The position numbers and the translations under genes are program-made. This document shows, piece after piece, positions 1 through 12,260 of a stretch of 64,000 nt of DNA; the first letter of the stretch is position 1, and the number at the start of each line of letters is the position of its first letter. The notes under the pieces were generated by a model. It worked only from the letters and a program-made list of their open reading frames with translations. It had not been told where the DNA came from and ran no database searches. This DNA comes from Thereva unica. Taxonomy: Eukaryota > Arthropoda > Insecta > Diptera > Therevidae. The stretch spans positions 29,558,942 through 29,622,941 of the forward strand of contig OX465281.1 in the NCBI GenBank assembly GCA_949987705.1, in the 5' to 3' direction.

Positions 1-309
1 GAATGCTGGAGTTGTCAACTGAAACTTAGCATGTAGTGTTTTGGAGGAAGTGTTGCAGTGAAAACTCTACATGAGAGATACAAATTAAATAAAATGTCAG
101 TCTAGTCATCTATGATATTTTGATTCTTGATGACATCTACTTTTGTTTTATTCTAATAAATATTTCCTATCTTTCAGCTTGCGTTTTCTTTGTCGATATA
201 ATATCCTATCATTACCGTGTAGACAGGAAAGCATTGGTTTTAGTGAAGCCGTCGTCGCTTTGGTAATAGAGTAGAATAAGTTAGGACTATGTTCTTAAGG
301 TGGCTCAAT
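1..309. other. Unassigned intergenic DNA
   Basis: I see no gene, RNA or repeat structure that I can name. The stretch is AT-rich and unique as far as this window shows. Confidence 0.4.
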
Positions 310-618
310 GAGGTATCAACCTTTACATTAGCAGTCCGTCATGTCGTTCACGTCATGAATGTATAGTGTAAGTTTAGCTGGACAATAGAAAAAGGATATG
401 ATAGGTGAATGTAGTTTGGAGGATGCCTGAGGATGAGCCAGCGAAACCGCTCGCGTTTGAATTCTTGGATGTTGTATAAGTTCATTTTTAAGCATCCGGC
501 TAAGGAACACCCGCTGTGGTTAGCTGGAGACAGACTCTTCAGAGTGTTATGCCTGCTGAAACAAGTGAATCCCGATTAATAGCTGACAAAAGCTGTGACG
601 CAGGCAGCACCGGTTAAG
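310..618 (-). mobile_element. Internally deleted jockey-like derivative, copy 1
   Basis: Positions about 310-487 match the 3' end of elements B and C (compare 3690-3855 and 58480-58630), including the phrase CCGTCATGTCGTTCACGTCATG. Positions about 500-618 match the 5' untranslated end of the same family (compare 6840-6930 and 61100-61190), including GAGTGTTATGCCTGCT. The whole endonuclease/RT coding body between them is missing. Read on the minus strand the order is 5'UTR then 3' end, so this is a roughly 300-bp non-autonomous form. A second copy with the same architecture lies at 49735-50530. The short ORF across 328-510 is only the tail of the parental ORF2 and is not a separate gene. Confidence 0.65.
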
Positions 619-774
619 CCGGCTACCCCCAAAGGCATAGAAAGTAACCTTCAGGACCTTACCGCTTTGTCCATCTATGTCAGTCCAGATAAATGATTTG
701 TATTCATGCTGAAGCCGGATGTAGGGTTTGGTGGTAATCGTCCGGAAAACTGGCTAAAAGAGGACTAAATAATT

Positions 775-829
775 GGATGGCTTGATTGGCGATTTGGAAT
801 ATGTGGTCATCCCTTGATAATGTTGCACA
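775..829 (-). repeat. Small jockey-like ORF2 fragment
   Basis: About 50 bp around GGCGATTTGGAATATGTGG match element B at 4312-4345 and element C near 59105-59130. It abuts the 3' end of element A, so A probably inserted into or next to an older copy. The region 620-774 has no recognisable content. Confidence 0.5.
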
Positions 830-859
830 GATCGTCATTGCGCTCCTTTAATCCCTCAT

Positions 860-3657
860 GGGACATAGGGCGGAAACAGTTGCCCTCCAGCGGACTCTGT
901 TTTACGCGACAGCTCTTAGCTCCGACCAGGATCTCCCAGTTGTTGCGGCTTCTGCTAGTAGGGTTCTCCTCCACGTTGTTCTAGGTCTTCCGACTCGACG
1001 GGATCCTTGCGGATTCCAGTCGAGGGCCTGTTTGGCTAGATTTTCGTTTTCGCGTCGCAAGGTGTGGCCAACCCAATTCCATTTCCTTCGCCTGATTTGG
1101 TCGTCTATCCTTTCTTGGCCGGCACGGCGCCATAGTTCTTCGTTTGAAATTCTATCCTGCCAGCGGATTTTTAGGATACGACGAAGGCATCTGCTGATGA
1201 AGACTTGTAGGCGCCCTGTGATGAATTGGGTGACTTTCCATGTTTCGCAACCATACAAAAGAACTGCCTTAACGTTGGAGTTGAACAGCCGCAATTTGGT
1301 GTTAGTGGAGATCACCGTTGATCTCCATATGCGGGACAGGCATGCATATGCGCCTCGTGCTTTATTTATTCTGGAACTTACGTCTTCTTCTGCACCGCCA
1401 TTTTCGGTAATAATACTACCGAGGTAGCAGAATTTATCGACCAGTTCCACGTCACGGTTATTCAGCGCAGTCCGTTCCATGGTGTTTGCAGTTATCCGCA
1501 TATCTTTAGTTTTAGTTGGATTTAGCCTTAAGCCTGCTGGACTACTTTCTGTTGCCAAATTGTTAATCATGTTTTTGAGGTCCTGGTGTCTGTGGGCCAG
1601 CAAACAGATATCATCTGCGTAGTCGAGATCCTTAAGGCGGTCTATCAAACCCCATTGTATGCCGCCTGTTCTACTATCTAGAGCGCCGACAAGGATGTCA
1701 TTTATTACTATAAGAAATAGTAAAGGCGAGAGTAGGCATCCTTGTCGTACTCCTGAGCTCACCTGTCGGATAATTTTCCATTATGGAGAACTATGCATTT
1801 GGAATTGTTATATAGGGCTTTTATCAATTCAATTATTTTATCAGGCAATCACGTCGCCGTAGTGCCTGCCATATAAAGCTCCTATTGACCGAGTCGAACG
1901 CTTTCTCATAATCTACGAAAGCAAGGTAAAGGGGGGATCGGAATTCAGTAGACTGCTCCACTATTATTCTCAAGGTGTTGATATGATCAATACAGGAGCG
2001 GCCCTTCCTGAATCCGGCCTGCTGCCTCCTAAGCGTTCGGTCTACTGCCTCACTTATCCTAGATAGTAATATATGGGACAAAATTTTGCCCACAGTAGAT
2101 AGTAAACAGATGCCTCTCCAATTGTCGCATATTGTTAGGTCCCCCTTTTTTGGTATTTTGACTATGATACCTTCCGTCCAATCCTCCGGAAAGGTACAGG
2201 TGTTCCATGCTATTTCCAGGATTGGCTGAAGCTCATCCGCTATGAGGCTTGAATCGGCTTTCAACAATTCTGGCGGGGTGCCATCTTTTCCAGCTGATTT
2301 ACTATTGGCCATCGCATGAATTGCGGTTACTATTTCCGTCTTGGATGGGGCCCGAGTGGCGATTCTCATTGGCTGTGCATTGTTGTTGTTTTCCTGAGGT
2401 TCCTGTGTAAGTGTACCATTCAGGGCGGCGAAGAAGTAATCTCTCCATCTTTGGAGTTGCTCCTCGTCGCTGCACAGCAGCCTTCCATCCGCACTCTTAA
2501 CGGCATGCTTTTTAGTAGAGTGCTTTCCCGAGAGCTGTTTAGTGATTTGGTAGAGCACCTTACTGTTGCCTGTGTTTGCCGCGTTTTCCGCTTTTTCTGC
2601 GAGCTCGTTTATCTGCTGCCTTTTATCACGCCGGACACTTCTCTTTACCTCCCGGTGTAATTGGGAGTATTCCCGTTCTAGTTGGTAACGTCTTTCAGGG
2701 TCGCTTGTAGAGTTTACGTTATTTTTTAGGGCTCTCCTGCGTTCTATTTTTTGCCAGGTTGTGTCCGAGATCCAGTGTTGCTGGTTTCTTTGGACATAAC
2801 CGATGCTCGTTTCGGCAGCCGTCAATATCGCGCCCTTTGTCCTACTCCACAGCACTTCAATATTTGTGTCGTCAGAAACGTTGTGCTGGTTTAATATTTG
2901 CTGTAGGTTTCCAGCAAATTCCCGCTTTTTAACGCTCCCCCGCAGAAGATCTACGTTGAACCGTCTACGGTTTATAGCATCGCGTTGTACGTTTCTGATT
3001 GCGGCGATTTTAAGGCGAATAGTTGCTACTACCAAATGGTGGTCGCTTCCAGTGTCTGCTCCCCTGAAACTCCTGACATCCTCAAGGATAGTTCTCCATC
3101 TGCGGCTGACGGCCACATGATCTATCTGATTTCTCGTTCTACCATCGGGGCGATACCCAGGTCTCTTTGTGTATCTTCTTGTGACAAAAGTAAGTTCCAC
3201 CTACCATGAGTTGGTGGGAGCTACAGAAGTCAACGAAAAGCTCACCATTGTTATTGGTAACTTGGCTTAGACCTTGATTTCCAATTGTTTGTTCAAGGCC
3301 GGTTGATGCCTCCCCTTGGAATAGAGCGAAAAACCTCACTCAGCCGCAAATAGAACTCGTCTTTGATGTCATCTTCAGCGTCTTCAGTTGGAGCATAGCA
3401 TTGGACTACCGTAGTACTTCTTAGTCTGGTACGCAGGCGCACTGCAATAATCGGCTGCTCAAAAAATCAAAATGGCTGCAGCCAGGCATATATATTCTGC
3501 AGCCATTGCTGCGATACTGCCAATTCTGCGGCTGAATTTTCGAATGCGGCCATCTTCTCAGAAACTGGTGACCAGCTGATGAGGCTGGACCTGGCTTCTT
3601 TGGTGAGTATTACACCAACGCCACTCCTACGGCTTCAGTTTCGTTTCTCCCAGAATA
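860..3657 (-). pseudogene. Endonuclease/reverse transcriptase ORF of element A (main part)
   Basis: On the minus strand it runs from the late endonuclease domain (TRNQIDHVAVSRRW, GSDHHLVVATIR) through the linker and RT fingers (NWRGICLLSTVGKILSH, FRKGRSCIDHINTL, VDYEKAFDSVNR) to the catalytic YADD and the C-terminal GRPRTTWRR segment. The product would copy element RNA into DNA at a nicked target. The frame breaks near 3139-3200 (endonuclease), between 1833 and 1762 (just before the GVRQG motif), and by a stop after WSELRAVA at about 902, with readable family-like sequence beyond it. The element is therefore dead. Plus-strand ORFs over this interval are shadows. Confidence 0.8.
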
Positions 3658-3769
3658 TTTTTTTTTATGTGATAGTCTAAGCTTAGGTGTCATCCTTTGT
3701 ACTACTAGTCCGTCATGTCGTACACGTCATGGTAGTAAGCCTAGCTCGAAGGATAGAGAGAAAGATAGG

Positions 3770-6700
3770 ATAGATTAGGGGGAGTCGGGTGGGTGTTGGA
3801 GGAGATGGTGGTGAACCTTGCGCTTGAACTCTTGGGTGTTGTATGAGTTCGGGAATATTGACTGAGGTAAGTTGTTCCACAGTCGCGTTGTTCTTGTTAT
3901 AAACGAATTTCTAAATCGGAGTGTGCGCGAAGATAAGGGCTGTAGACTATAAGGGTGAGCCGAGCGGGCAAGTCTAGTGTTGCGGGATAACAGTTGCCGT
4001 GGAGGCATGAGGATACTTATTTCAGTAGAGCAATCGTTGTGGTAAAATCGGTAAAATTTTGCGAGGGCTGCTACATTCCTACGGTGGCTTAATGAGTCAA
4101 TTGAGGAGCAGATGGCGCTATCGCCAATAAGTTTGAGAGCGCGACTTTGCACCTTGTCCAGCCAGGCTAAGGTGGTTCTCGGGGCCCCAGCCCAAGTATA
4201 CGAGTTGTATTCGAGGCGAGGACGAATGTAGGACTTGTAGATTGTAGCCCTGGCCGACGGCTGAAGGAGGAATTTGCATATTTTCAGGAATTCCAGGCAT
4301 TGCGATGCTTGTTTAGCGATTTGGAATATGTGGTTATTCCACCGCAGATCTTCGGATAGTGTTATGCCTAGGATGTTTAAATACGGTTCTGCCGTTAGGT
4401 TTTTATTGTCCACTGAAATAGAAGGAGGGTCGGTGCAGGTTTTATTGGAGATGAGACAGTACTTCGTTTTTGATGCATTGAATTCGACACGGTTCTTGCG
4501 GCCCCATTCAAGAATTCGTTCGATGTCCCTGTTGATTGAAATGGGCATGAGATTGCCATAATGCAGACAAGGTCTGGCGCGTGCTTATCGAAGCCATAGT
4601 AGTACCGTATTGTACTGTCGTCGGCAAAGCAGTGGAGTGGGTTGGAAGGGATTGAGAGCAGGTCGTTTATAAAAATTAGGAAGAGAGCTGGTGATAGAAT
4701 TGAGCCCTGGGGAACACCTGCGGAGATGGTGTGGGGGTCGGATTCGACGCCATCCAATACTACCTTGATTGAACGGCCAGAAAGGAAGCTCTTAAACCAG
4801 TTCCTTAGAACGAAGTCAATACCAATAGCCTGGAGTTTGGTTAACAGAGCGGGGTGCCACACTCTGTCAAAAGCCTTGGAGATATCTAAAGCAACCAGGC
4901 CAGATTCACCAAATCGGTGTATACTTTGGTTGAGGTGTTCAGTTAGGCAAACAAGGAGGTCGCCAGTAGATCTTTTTGGTCTAAAGCCGTACTGGTTGTC
5001 ATTTAATATTTTGTGGTGTTCAAGATATCTCAAAAGCCTCTTGTTTATTATTGTCTCCATCACTTTGGAGAGAATAGAAGTAATTGATATTGGGCGGTAG
5101 TTAGCGGGGTCACTAGCGTCACCTTTTTTTGGTATGGGCTGAACATGGGCCAGTTTCCAGGAGTCGGGATAGACTCCGGAGAAGTAGGATAGGGCGAAAA
5201 GTTTGCGCAGAGGTTTAGCCCAAGGTGAGGCACATTTTTTAAGAACCATAGGGGCAATATTGTCGGGGCCAGCGGATTTATTGGAGTCAAGCTCTTTGAG
5301 ACACCTATACACTTCACGTGTTCTGAAGAAAACTCCGTCCATTGAGTGGGTGGAACACTCGATGGCTGGTGGTTGCATGTCAGCATCCGGTAAGGAAGAG
5401 TTTGCGGCGAACAGAGATGCAAGTAAGTCGGCCTTGGGTTTGCTTTCTGTTATCACCTGCCTATTGTAGATGAATGGAGGCGTTGTGTGTGAGGTAAAAT
5501 TCTTCCTGATGGAGGTTACCAAGGACCAAAAATTTTTACTGCCAGCAGTGGAGTTAATGAGTTTATTTCTCAGCCTGTCATCGTATAATTCCTTGACTTT
5601 CCTGATGGTGGATTTACAGGAATTTCTCAACCTGATGTAGGTACTCACGTCTAGATAGTTCGCTCGGAGAATATCTGTACTCTCTGTAGGCGGCTTCTTT
5701 AGTTTTAATTGCATTCATGCATTCCCGATTAAACCATCCATGCTGCCTAGGCTTTATGGATTTGGAGGAATGAGGAATGAATAGGTGCATACCAGCCAAT
5801 ATAATGTTGGTAATACAGAGGGCGGCAAAGTTGACATCGCGGTTCTGGAAACATAGATCCCAGTCAGTAGATTGAAAAAAGCGAATCAGCCCCCACCAGT
5901 TGGCCTTCCCATAATGCCAAACGATTCTCCTAGGAGCTGGCGTAGTTGGGGTAGGAGATCGATATGGGAAGTGGGCGCTGATTAGACAGTGATCTGAGTT
6001 GCCCAGAGGAGAGTCAATTTCGACGGAGTATTTTGTTGGGTGCGAGGTAAAAAAGAGATCAAGGAGGTTGCGTCCTTGACCTGCAGTGTCAGGAATACCC
6101 GTAGGACCGTTGACAATTTGGTATAGGTTATTTGTCTCAGCAAAGAGCTCAGCATCCCTGCCAGAAACACTGGTGCCATTTGAGTAATTCAGCCAATTTA
6201 CGTTGTGAACGTTGAAATCACCCGCAACAATGATCTCACAGTCCGGATGGGAGGATAAAAAACCGGAGATACGTTCAGAGATAGCGTCAAATGCTAAAGA
6301 GGAAGGGCGCGTTCCATAATGCAGGATGCGTGCGCAAATGACTTATTCAGCAATTGAAAGTGTGAAGCTTTCAATGACTGAATAAGTCAACTGCGCACGC
6401 ATCCTGCATTATTGAACGCGCCCGAAGCTTCATTACTGATATTAGGACTTCTGTATAGAAAACAGAAGAAAATGACGTGCTTTGGAAGTAAAATTTTTAG
6501 ACCGAGATGGTTGAAATCAGGAGTTGTACTATTGTACACCTTCTGGAAGGCTACGTCTTTCCTAATATAAATGGCGATTCCCCTATGAGGGGAGAGGTTG
6601 TGCACTAATATGTACCCAGAAACCTGGAAACGATCTAAATCATCGTTAGGTAATATTTGGGTTTCACTTAGTGCGAAGATTGGGGGAGAAAAAACAGGGA

Positions 6701-6836
6701 GATGGCACATCACCGAATAGAAATTCGCTTGCAGCCCACGGATGTTAGTGGAGTCAATACAAAAATTTTTGTATCGAGGCTTAGTATGCACAAGGTCAAC
6801 CTCCGTCGTAACCGGCACTGCCATTGTCATGACCAT
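3770..6836 (-). pseudogene. Endonuclease/RT ORF2 of element B
   Basis: Reading on the minus strand: APE endonuclease start (NIRGLQANFYSVMCHL, then the catalytic LSETQ and YRSPNIS), then RT with NYRPISITSILSKVMETI, YGFRPKRSTGDLL, LDISKAFDRVWH (first catalytic Asp), SAGVPQGSILSPALF and CFADDST (second catalytic pair), then a thumb/C-terminal segment ending near 3775. The ORF is broken by the palindromic insert at 6305-6423, by frame changes near 5980-6180 and 5700, and by one near 4548. The parts are collinear with element C. No RNase H domain is seen. Confidence 0.8.
6305..6423. mobile_element. 119-bp palindromic micro-MITE
   Basis: Two 56-bp arms, starting GGGCGCGTTC and ending GAACGCGCCC, pair with only about five mismatches around a 7-base loop (TGTGAAG). 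The flanking trinucleotide GAA occurs on both sides (6302-6304 and 6424-6426), and the insert is absent from element C at the matching point (near 60690). It carries no coding capacity and must have been moved in trans. Superfamily is not assigned; a 3-bp duplication would fit a Harbinger-type or CACTA-type enzyme. Confidence 0.8.
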
Positions 6837-7008
6837 CGGGGCTATCGGGATACTCCTTGCTGGAGTGTTATGCCTCCTAACGCAAGGAGAATCCCGTCAG
6901 CTGACCGATACTGGCACTGACGCCGGCGGTGCCGAGATCGGGATGTGGGAAGAAGGAAAGAACTTACTTACTTGTGCAGTCAGTCAGTTCGATCACTGTC
7001 GGTGCGGG

Positions 7009-7171
7009 ATATAAAAAGGACTCACCATTTGGGCAGATATGTTCCCCCGCATCGGGCCATCTGGTCTCGCTAAGTCCCATGATCTTGACTCGTCTCTTGA
7101 TTCATCTCGTTGAGGACTTCATCCAGCCATCCCTCAGCCAGCAGTGTTCTCACATTCCATGATCCCCACAT
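7009..7171 (-). pseudogene. Endonuclease N-terminus of element A (detached 5' part)
   Basis: Minus-strand sequence matches 52185-52345 of copy D and encodes the start of the APE-type endonuclease (NVRTLLAEG-like start, then the MGLSETRWPDAGEHICPNGES region containing the catalytic Glu). It was separated from the rest of A by the insertion of B. The short overlap ATAT at 3654-3657 and 7009-7012 could be a 4-bp target duplication. Confidence 0.75.
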
Positions 7172-8879
7172 TGCACAGAAACGGTCACTTATTGTAGATT
7201 AGACAGTTCTTCGGTTTAGATGCGTCAACACTATTCTGGCGCCCCTAGTCAAAAAAAGTTCGACCTGTTGATTGAATTGGACATGTACTGCCGATCATGA
7301 CGATAAGATGGGACAAAATTGAAAACAAAAACAAAGTTGTTTACTTCAATATTTTGTTTTGTTATTCTTGGTTTTAAATATAAATGAAAAAATAAAGTAA
7401 AATTCTTGTGTGGTGAGTTTGTTTGTTTTTGTTAAGATTAAATCATAAATAACATAGGAATCAGCATCGCCAATCTGCATCAGACAATCTTCAAGAGCTT
7501 AATAAAGTCAATCCCAAATATAAAGAGGTTCATTAAAAATCATTGATACCACGATAAGCCTTGAAGTTTATTATTTCGATTATTCTATATATAGGCCGGC
7601 CATTTCCGTTCGACCAATACCTGGATTAATAATAATAATTTTGCCACATGCGCAGTTTTTTACTGAATGAAAGAAACGAGATAAATACTACGAAAAAAAA
7701 ACATTGATCCTGTGACATGTTATCATAAGTTTGATTGATATATACTGCGGAACCAGAAACAGTTACTTAACCAACAAAATTTTGACTTTAGACTCAAGTG
7801 TTTTGTAGGTGACCTTCATTTGACCTAGAGTTAATTTGTATGTATTTAGCTCAAGCGTATATATCGCCAAAAAACGTACACCTTTTTTCTATCAATATAA
7901 TAATAAAAATTTAAAAAAAAAAATAAAAATTAAAAAATTGATTCAAAATATAAAAATACACATTTCATTGATAAAAACTCACTGATATCTGCAATTTGTT
8001 TTTATTTTCATTAAGGAAAGTGGCCTGCCTCTAGCCATTCAGAAAACGAGCCGTAGTACCGGGTGGTATCAAAACACACACCTTTTATCACCCCCAATGG
8101 CACCGATTTAGCTAATACCTGTTATCAAACACTGCAAAGTCAATGCTACGGCGGCGTCACCATTTCCGGGGGCGATTTCGCACGTTTCTTCAATTCACGA
8201 AGATATCAACCAGAAGGCGTGTGTCTTCGGAAACCAGATCGAGTGAAATTATTATCAATGAAAATATTATTCTTCCAAGTTTTTTGGGGGTCGAGGGTTA
8301 TAAATTAATTTCACCTTTGCCGTGTGAAATTGAAATGTTATATTCATTTGAAATTGTAGTCACAGTCATAATAAGCGCGATATTTTCAGGTAAAATGCGA
8401 TGATAAAAGTTTGTTGAACTCTTTTTATGCGCTTTATTATTTCGGTTAAGTCTTGGCGGTTATCTTCTGTGATTTCATGTACCTATATTTCGAGTGTGTA
8501 CATATAAATGTCATCTAGAGGTGCGAATTTCGTTGATTATATCAGAAAAAGAAGAAAAAAAAAGAATTTTTTTTTTGATAAGAAAAAATGCAATGCGTCA
8601 TACTAAAAGTGCATTCGCCTGATGTGTCTAAAGAGGGCCTTTTAAATGTAAATAAGGAGGTTAAGAATCGCTCTTTGTAAATTATATTTAAGGGGGTTTA
8701 TTATTGCATGCAGAACCCACAAATTTTTTGCACCTCATAATTTTTTGGTGATGTATAAAACTTCAGTAAATACAGCTTGTGTTGATTATTTTTCGTGATA
8801 TGATTTGTAAACAGAATCATTTTTGATTATATCAAAATTGTTTAACGGAAATCTTGATAAAGAAATAAGGGGCTCGCCT
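7172..8879. other. Unassigned AT-rich intergenic DNA
   Basis: No convincing gene. An 81-codon ORF at 8063-8308 has slightly higher GC than its surroundings but no domain I recognise. Simple A/T runs occur at 7890-7950 and 8545-8590. Confidence 0.4.
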
Positions 8880-9579
8880 AAGAGTGAAGCAGCAGTAGCC
8901 GGTTACTGCTTGGTTTATTTGGCTACCACGCTAATGCCTCAGATTTGTAAACCAACCTGCTTAAACAGGATCAGCAGTTTAACTAGTGGTGCCTCGCCTA
9001 AAACTTATTGTTCGAGACAAGTCGGGTTAGGTTATGCTTTGGTCCTGCTCCTATCTATGGGAGGAGTTGAAAGGCAACTTAAGGGGAGGTTCTCATCTAG
9101 AATTTAAAAATTTTCGATTTTTTTTTATTTCATATTATTAAAGTTTAATATGTCTAGAATGTTACTTTAAAATATTTTGTTGATCCGAGCACTAGAACGG
9201 ATGTTACAGCCCATTGATTGTCGCGGTTTCATGATCGCAGTGGGGCGCTCTTAAACTTGAAACACGATTATCTCGAAACTTTTTTTTTTCAAGATTTTAC
9301 AAGTTTGTGTACAAGATAGTCATCAGCGGAATAGGGGGAATAACATGTAGCATAACATGCACGTGCCGTAGCTATTTCGGACTGATGGAAGTGCGATCAT
9401 AACCTCCTAGCGGTGGCCACTGGTAACTATTCTATGAGAGAGGATAGGCTAATATGATCGGGCTAGTCCCTTCCAAGTAAGGTTGGCGTGAGGCTAATAA
9501 CCTCACCCGTAAAAAACAATTATTACGGAACGAGCAACATGCCTCGGATACTGGAATAAACGACGACGACCACGGCAAC

Positions 9580-10640
9580 GAAAAAGGCAAAACGATCTAC
9601 GAATTTTTTCATGGAATGTTCGAACTCTGTACAGAACTCGAGCTTCAAAACATCTGGCCGATACCCTGTCAAAATATAAAGCTGACATTACCGCCATTCA
9701 GGAGATGAGATGGACAGGGAATGGTGTTTTGCAAAAACCTGAGTATGACGTATATTACAGCTGTCATACAAAACACCATGCTCTAGGAGTAGGATTTATG
9801 GTTAGCAAAAGAATGAAGCCAGCCATTATCGGCTTTAAAGCAATAAACGAAAGGCTATGCTCCCTTCGTGTGCGAGGTAAATTTAAGAACATCAGCCTCA
9901 TAAACGTTCACGCACCTACAGAAGAGTCCCCGGATGATGATAAAGAAGAATTCTTCGAATTAGTTGAACGAGAACTTAGTGCCTGCCCCAGGTATGATGT
10001 AAAAAAGCGAGTTGTAGAGATGGCAGCAAGTAAGAACTTGGTCGTTGCAAGTACTAGATTTGCGCGTAAAGATATCCATAAAGTCACCTGGGTATCTCCT
10101 GATGGAGCCACTCGCAACCAAATAGATCATGTGTTGATAGACCGCCGCCACCTTTCGGGTCTGATGACGGTACGAACGTACCGAGGAGGTGCCAACTTCG
10201 ACTCGGATCACTATCTTCTTGGTATGGTGCTCCGAGAGCGCATTACAACGCTGAAAAGCTTTGTATCCGCTGATCAGGCTCGAATCAACACAGCTGCACT
10301 ACGCAATGAAATGGCCAGAAACAGCTACGGTCATGCATTAGAACTCGCCCTAAGTCCTGGGGATGAGATGCCGGGCGTCGACGAGAACTGGACCCGCCTT
10401 AAAAACACTGTCATTAGTACTGCTGATTCCATCTTAGGCAGAAGTCGTAAAGATCGGAACGACTGGTTCGATAATGAATGCAAGCTGGCAACTGAACATA
10501 AGAATGCTGCGTACCGAGCCATGCAGCAGTCTCAGAGAACACGGGCACGCGAAGAGAACTATAAAGAGCTCAGAAAAGAAGAAAAGAGAATTCACAGACG
10601 AAAAAAGGAAGCCTGGGAAAAAATCTCGTCTGTGAGCTAG
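9580..10640 (+). pseudogene. APE endonuclease region of RTE element E
   Basis: The N-terminal motif reads as a WNVRTLYRTRAS-type start in a different frame (about 9608), and the open frame begins at 9705 just after IQEMRW, whose Glu is catalytic. It continues through SLINVHAPTEES to CPRYDVKK. There the segment that should carry the catalytic Asp/Asn motif (GDFNA type) is missing, and the frame resumes at VVEMAASKNLVV, with WVSPDGATRNQIDHVLIDRR and FDSDHYLL. This internal deletion, the N-terminal frameshift and the stop at 10638 show that the copy is inactive. Confidence 0.8.
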
Positions 10641-11894
10641 AACAGTACAGAAAACGACGGCCGCACCAGGCGCGGGAGTTCTACCAAAGAGTCCGCAGTA
10701 TGACGCAATTCACACCACGTTTCACATACTGCAAGGACAAAGAATTGAATCTGATCACCGATCCTAAAGGCATCTTGGAGCGATGGGAAGAGCACTTTCA
10801 TGGATTCCTAAATGGCGAGCTAACTGAGGATTCGGAGGCTCCACCAATATCTGATGACAATGCTATGCTGCCGCCACCAAGCATAGAAGAAGTTAGCAGA
10901 GCAGTCAGCCGGCTCAAAAACAACAAGGCCTCGGGTGCAGACGGCATCGCAGCGGAGCTGGTTAAATATGGAGGGCCTACATTACACCAAGCGATTCATG
11001 AATTAATTGTGCAAGTATGGGAGCAGGAAGTAATGCCAGAAGACTGGAGAAAAGGCATCCTCTGTCCGGTACACAAAAAAGGATATATCACAGCGTGCAC
11101 TAATTATCGCGGTATAACGTTGTTGAGTACCATGTATAAGATATTCTCCGCTATCCTACAAAACAGGATGGCCCCATACGCCAGAAACATCATAGGCCAT
11201 TACCAATGTGGCTTCAGCCCAGGCAAATCAACGACTGATCAGATTTTCACCTTGAGGCAGGCTATGGAAAAATGTCTAGAGTTTCAAAACTCAATTCAAC
11301 ACCTCTTCATAGACTTTAAAGCCGCCTATGATAGCATAGCCAGGGTAGAACTTTACAAAGCCATGAGAGAATTCGGCATCCCCAACAAACTGACAAGACT
11401 ATGTAGGTTGACCATGATCAATGTGTCAAGCCAAGTAAAGGTATCCGGAACACTGTCCAGACCAATCAACATCTATAATGGACTCCGACAAGGGGACGGT
11501 CTGGCCTGCCTCCTTTTCAACCTGACATTGGAGAAAGTGATCCGAGATTCGGGCGTGACATCAAGGGGTACAATCGTCCACAAGTCAACCCAACTACTGG
11601 CTTACGCAGACGACATTGACATCATTGGAAGAACAACAACAGCTGTACAAGAAGCTTTCACTCAGATTGAGCAAGCGGCAGGAAACCTGGGACTGCACAT
11701 TAACGAAAGCAAAACAAAGTACATGGTGGCCTTGTCTACAAGAAAACCTAACATTGGTTCCACAATCAAGGTAGCGGAACACGAGTTTGACGTGGTAAAA
11801 TCATTTACCTACCTTGGGTCAATAGTAGCAGCCGACAATAGCATGGAACCCGAAATACGCGCACGACTGCTAAAAGCCAACAAAGCCTACTATA

Positions 11895-12260
11895 AAGGTC
11901 TGTTCCAGTACTTTTCCTGCAAAAATTTGTTGGGCAAAAACTTACTTGAATGGTGGGGATAATTTTGTCAAAAATCTAGAAAGTAAAGAAACGACTTTTG
12001 GGCGATTTCTTGCAAATCAAGAAGAAGATAACATAAATGTCGATTGTCTATGTGTATGCCGCTTTTCAAGATACCCACACACATACAAAAAATTGTCAAT
12101 TGACAACTTGCAAGAAATCGCCGGACCGAAAACCTCCGGCTAATTCCTGCACGAGGGGAAGTGAAAATTTCCCCGCTTTTTTTGCATGAGAAAGTAAAGA
12201 AACACAAATTGGGTGAATTCTTGCTCCCGCCGGATCCCACATTCGAGTTCTGGAACAAAG
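11895..12260. mobile_element. 366-bp inverted-repeat element (MITE) inside element E
   Basis: The RT codon string for KAYYSLSRL is interrupted exactly between two copies of CTATA (11890-11894 and 12261-12265). The termini AAGGTCTGTTCCAG and CTGGAACAAAG form imperfect inverted repeats sharing TGTTCCAG. The interior has further short inverted repeats (for example AAATCGCC/GGCGATTT) and no coding capacity. Copy F lacks this insert at the same site (near 18107). Superfamily unknown. Confidence 0.75.

Larger units (their letters stand above)
3658..7008 (-). mobile_element. Jockey/CR1-type non-LTR retrotransposon B
   Basis: The element lies on the minus strand with its poly(A) end at 3658 (a run of T on the plus strand) and its 5'UTR at about 6840-7008. 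It interrupts element A exactly inside the word TTCTCCCAGAATAT, which resumes at 7009 as ATATAAAAAGG. It is a close relative of element C (58440-61262), with the same 5' leader and 3' end. It contains the endonuclease/RT pseudogene and a 119-bp palindromic insert. Confidence 0.85.
830..7171 (-). mobile_element. Non-LTR retrotransposon A, split by element B
   Basis: This is a 5'-truncated minus-strand APE-endonuclease/RT element, the same family as copy D (52110-55601). The 3' part lies at 830-3657 and the missing 5' part resumes at 7009-7171; joined, they follow copy D without a gap, so B (3658-7008) landed inside the endonuclease region. A short insert of about 100 bp at 3453-3555 also interrupts the endonuclease part. 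The RT carries GVRQGCLLSPLLF and LDYADDICLL motifs. The clade is not certain; the layout is RTE-like. The 5' end is truncated close to the first endonuclease motif (GSWNVRTLLAEG in copy D). Confidence 0.8.

Noticed and set aside
858..1427. 189-codon plus-strand ORF
   Set aside because: Shadow of the element A reverse transcriptase on the minus strand.
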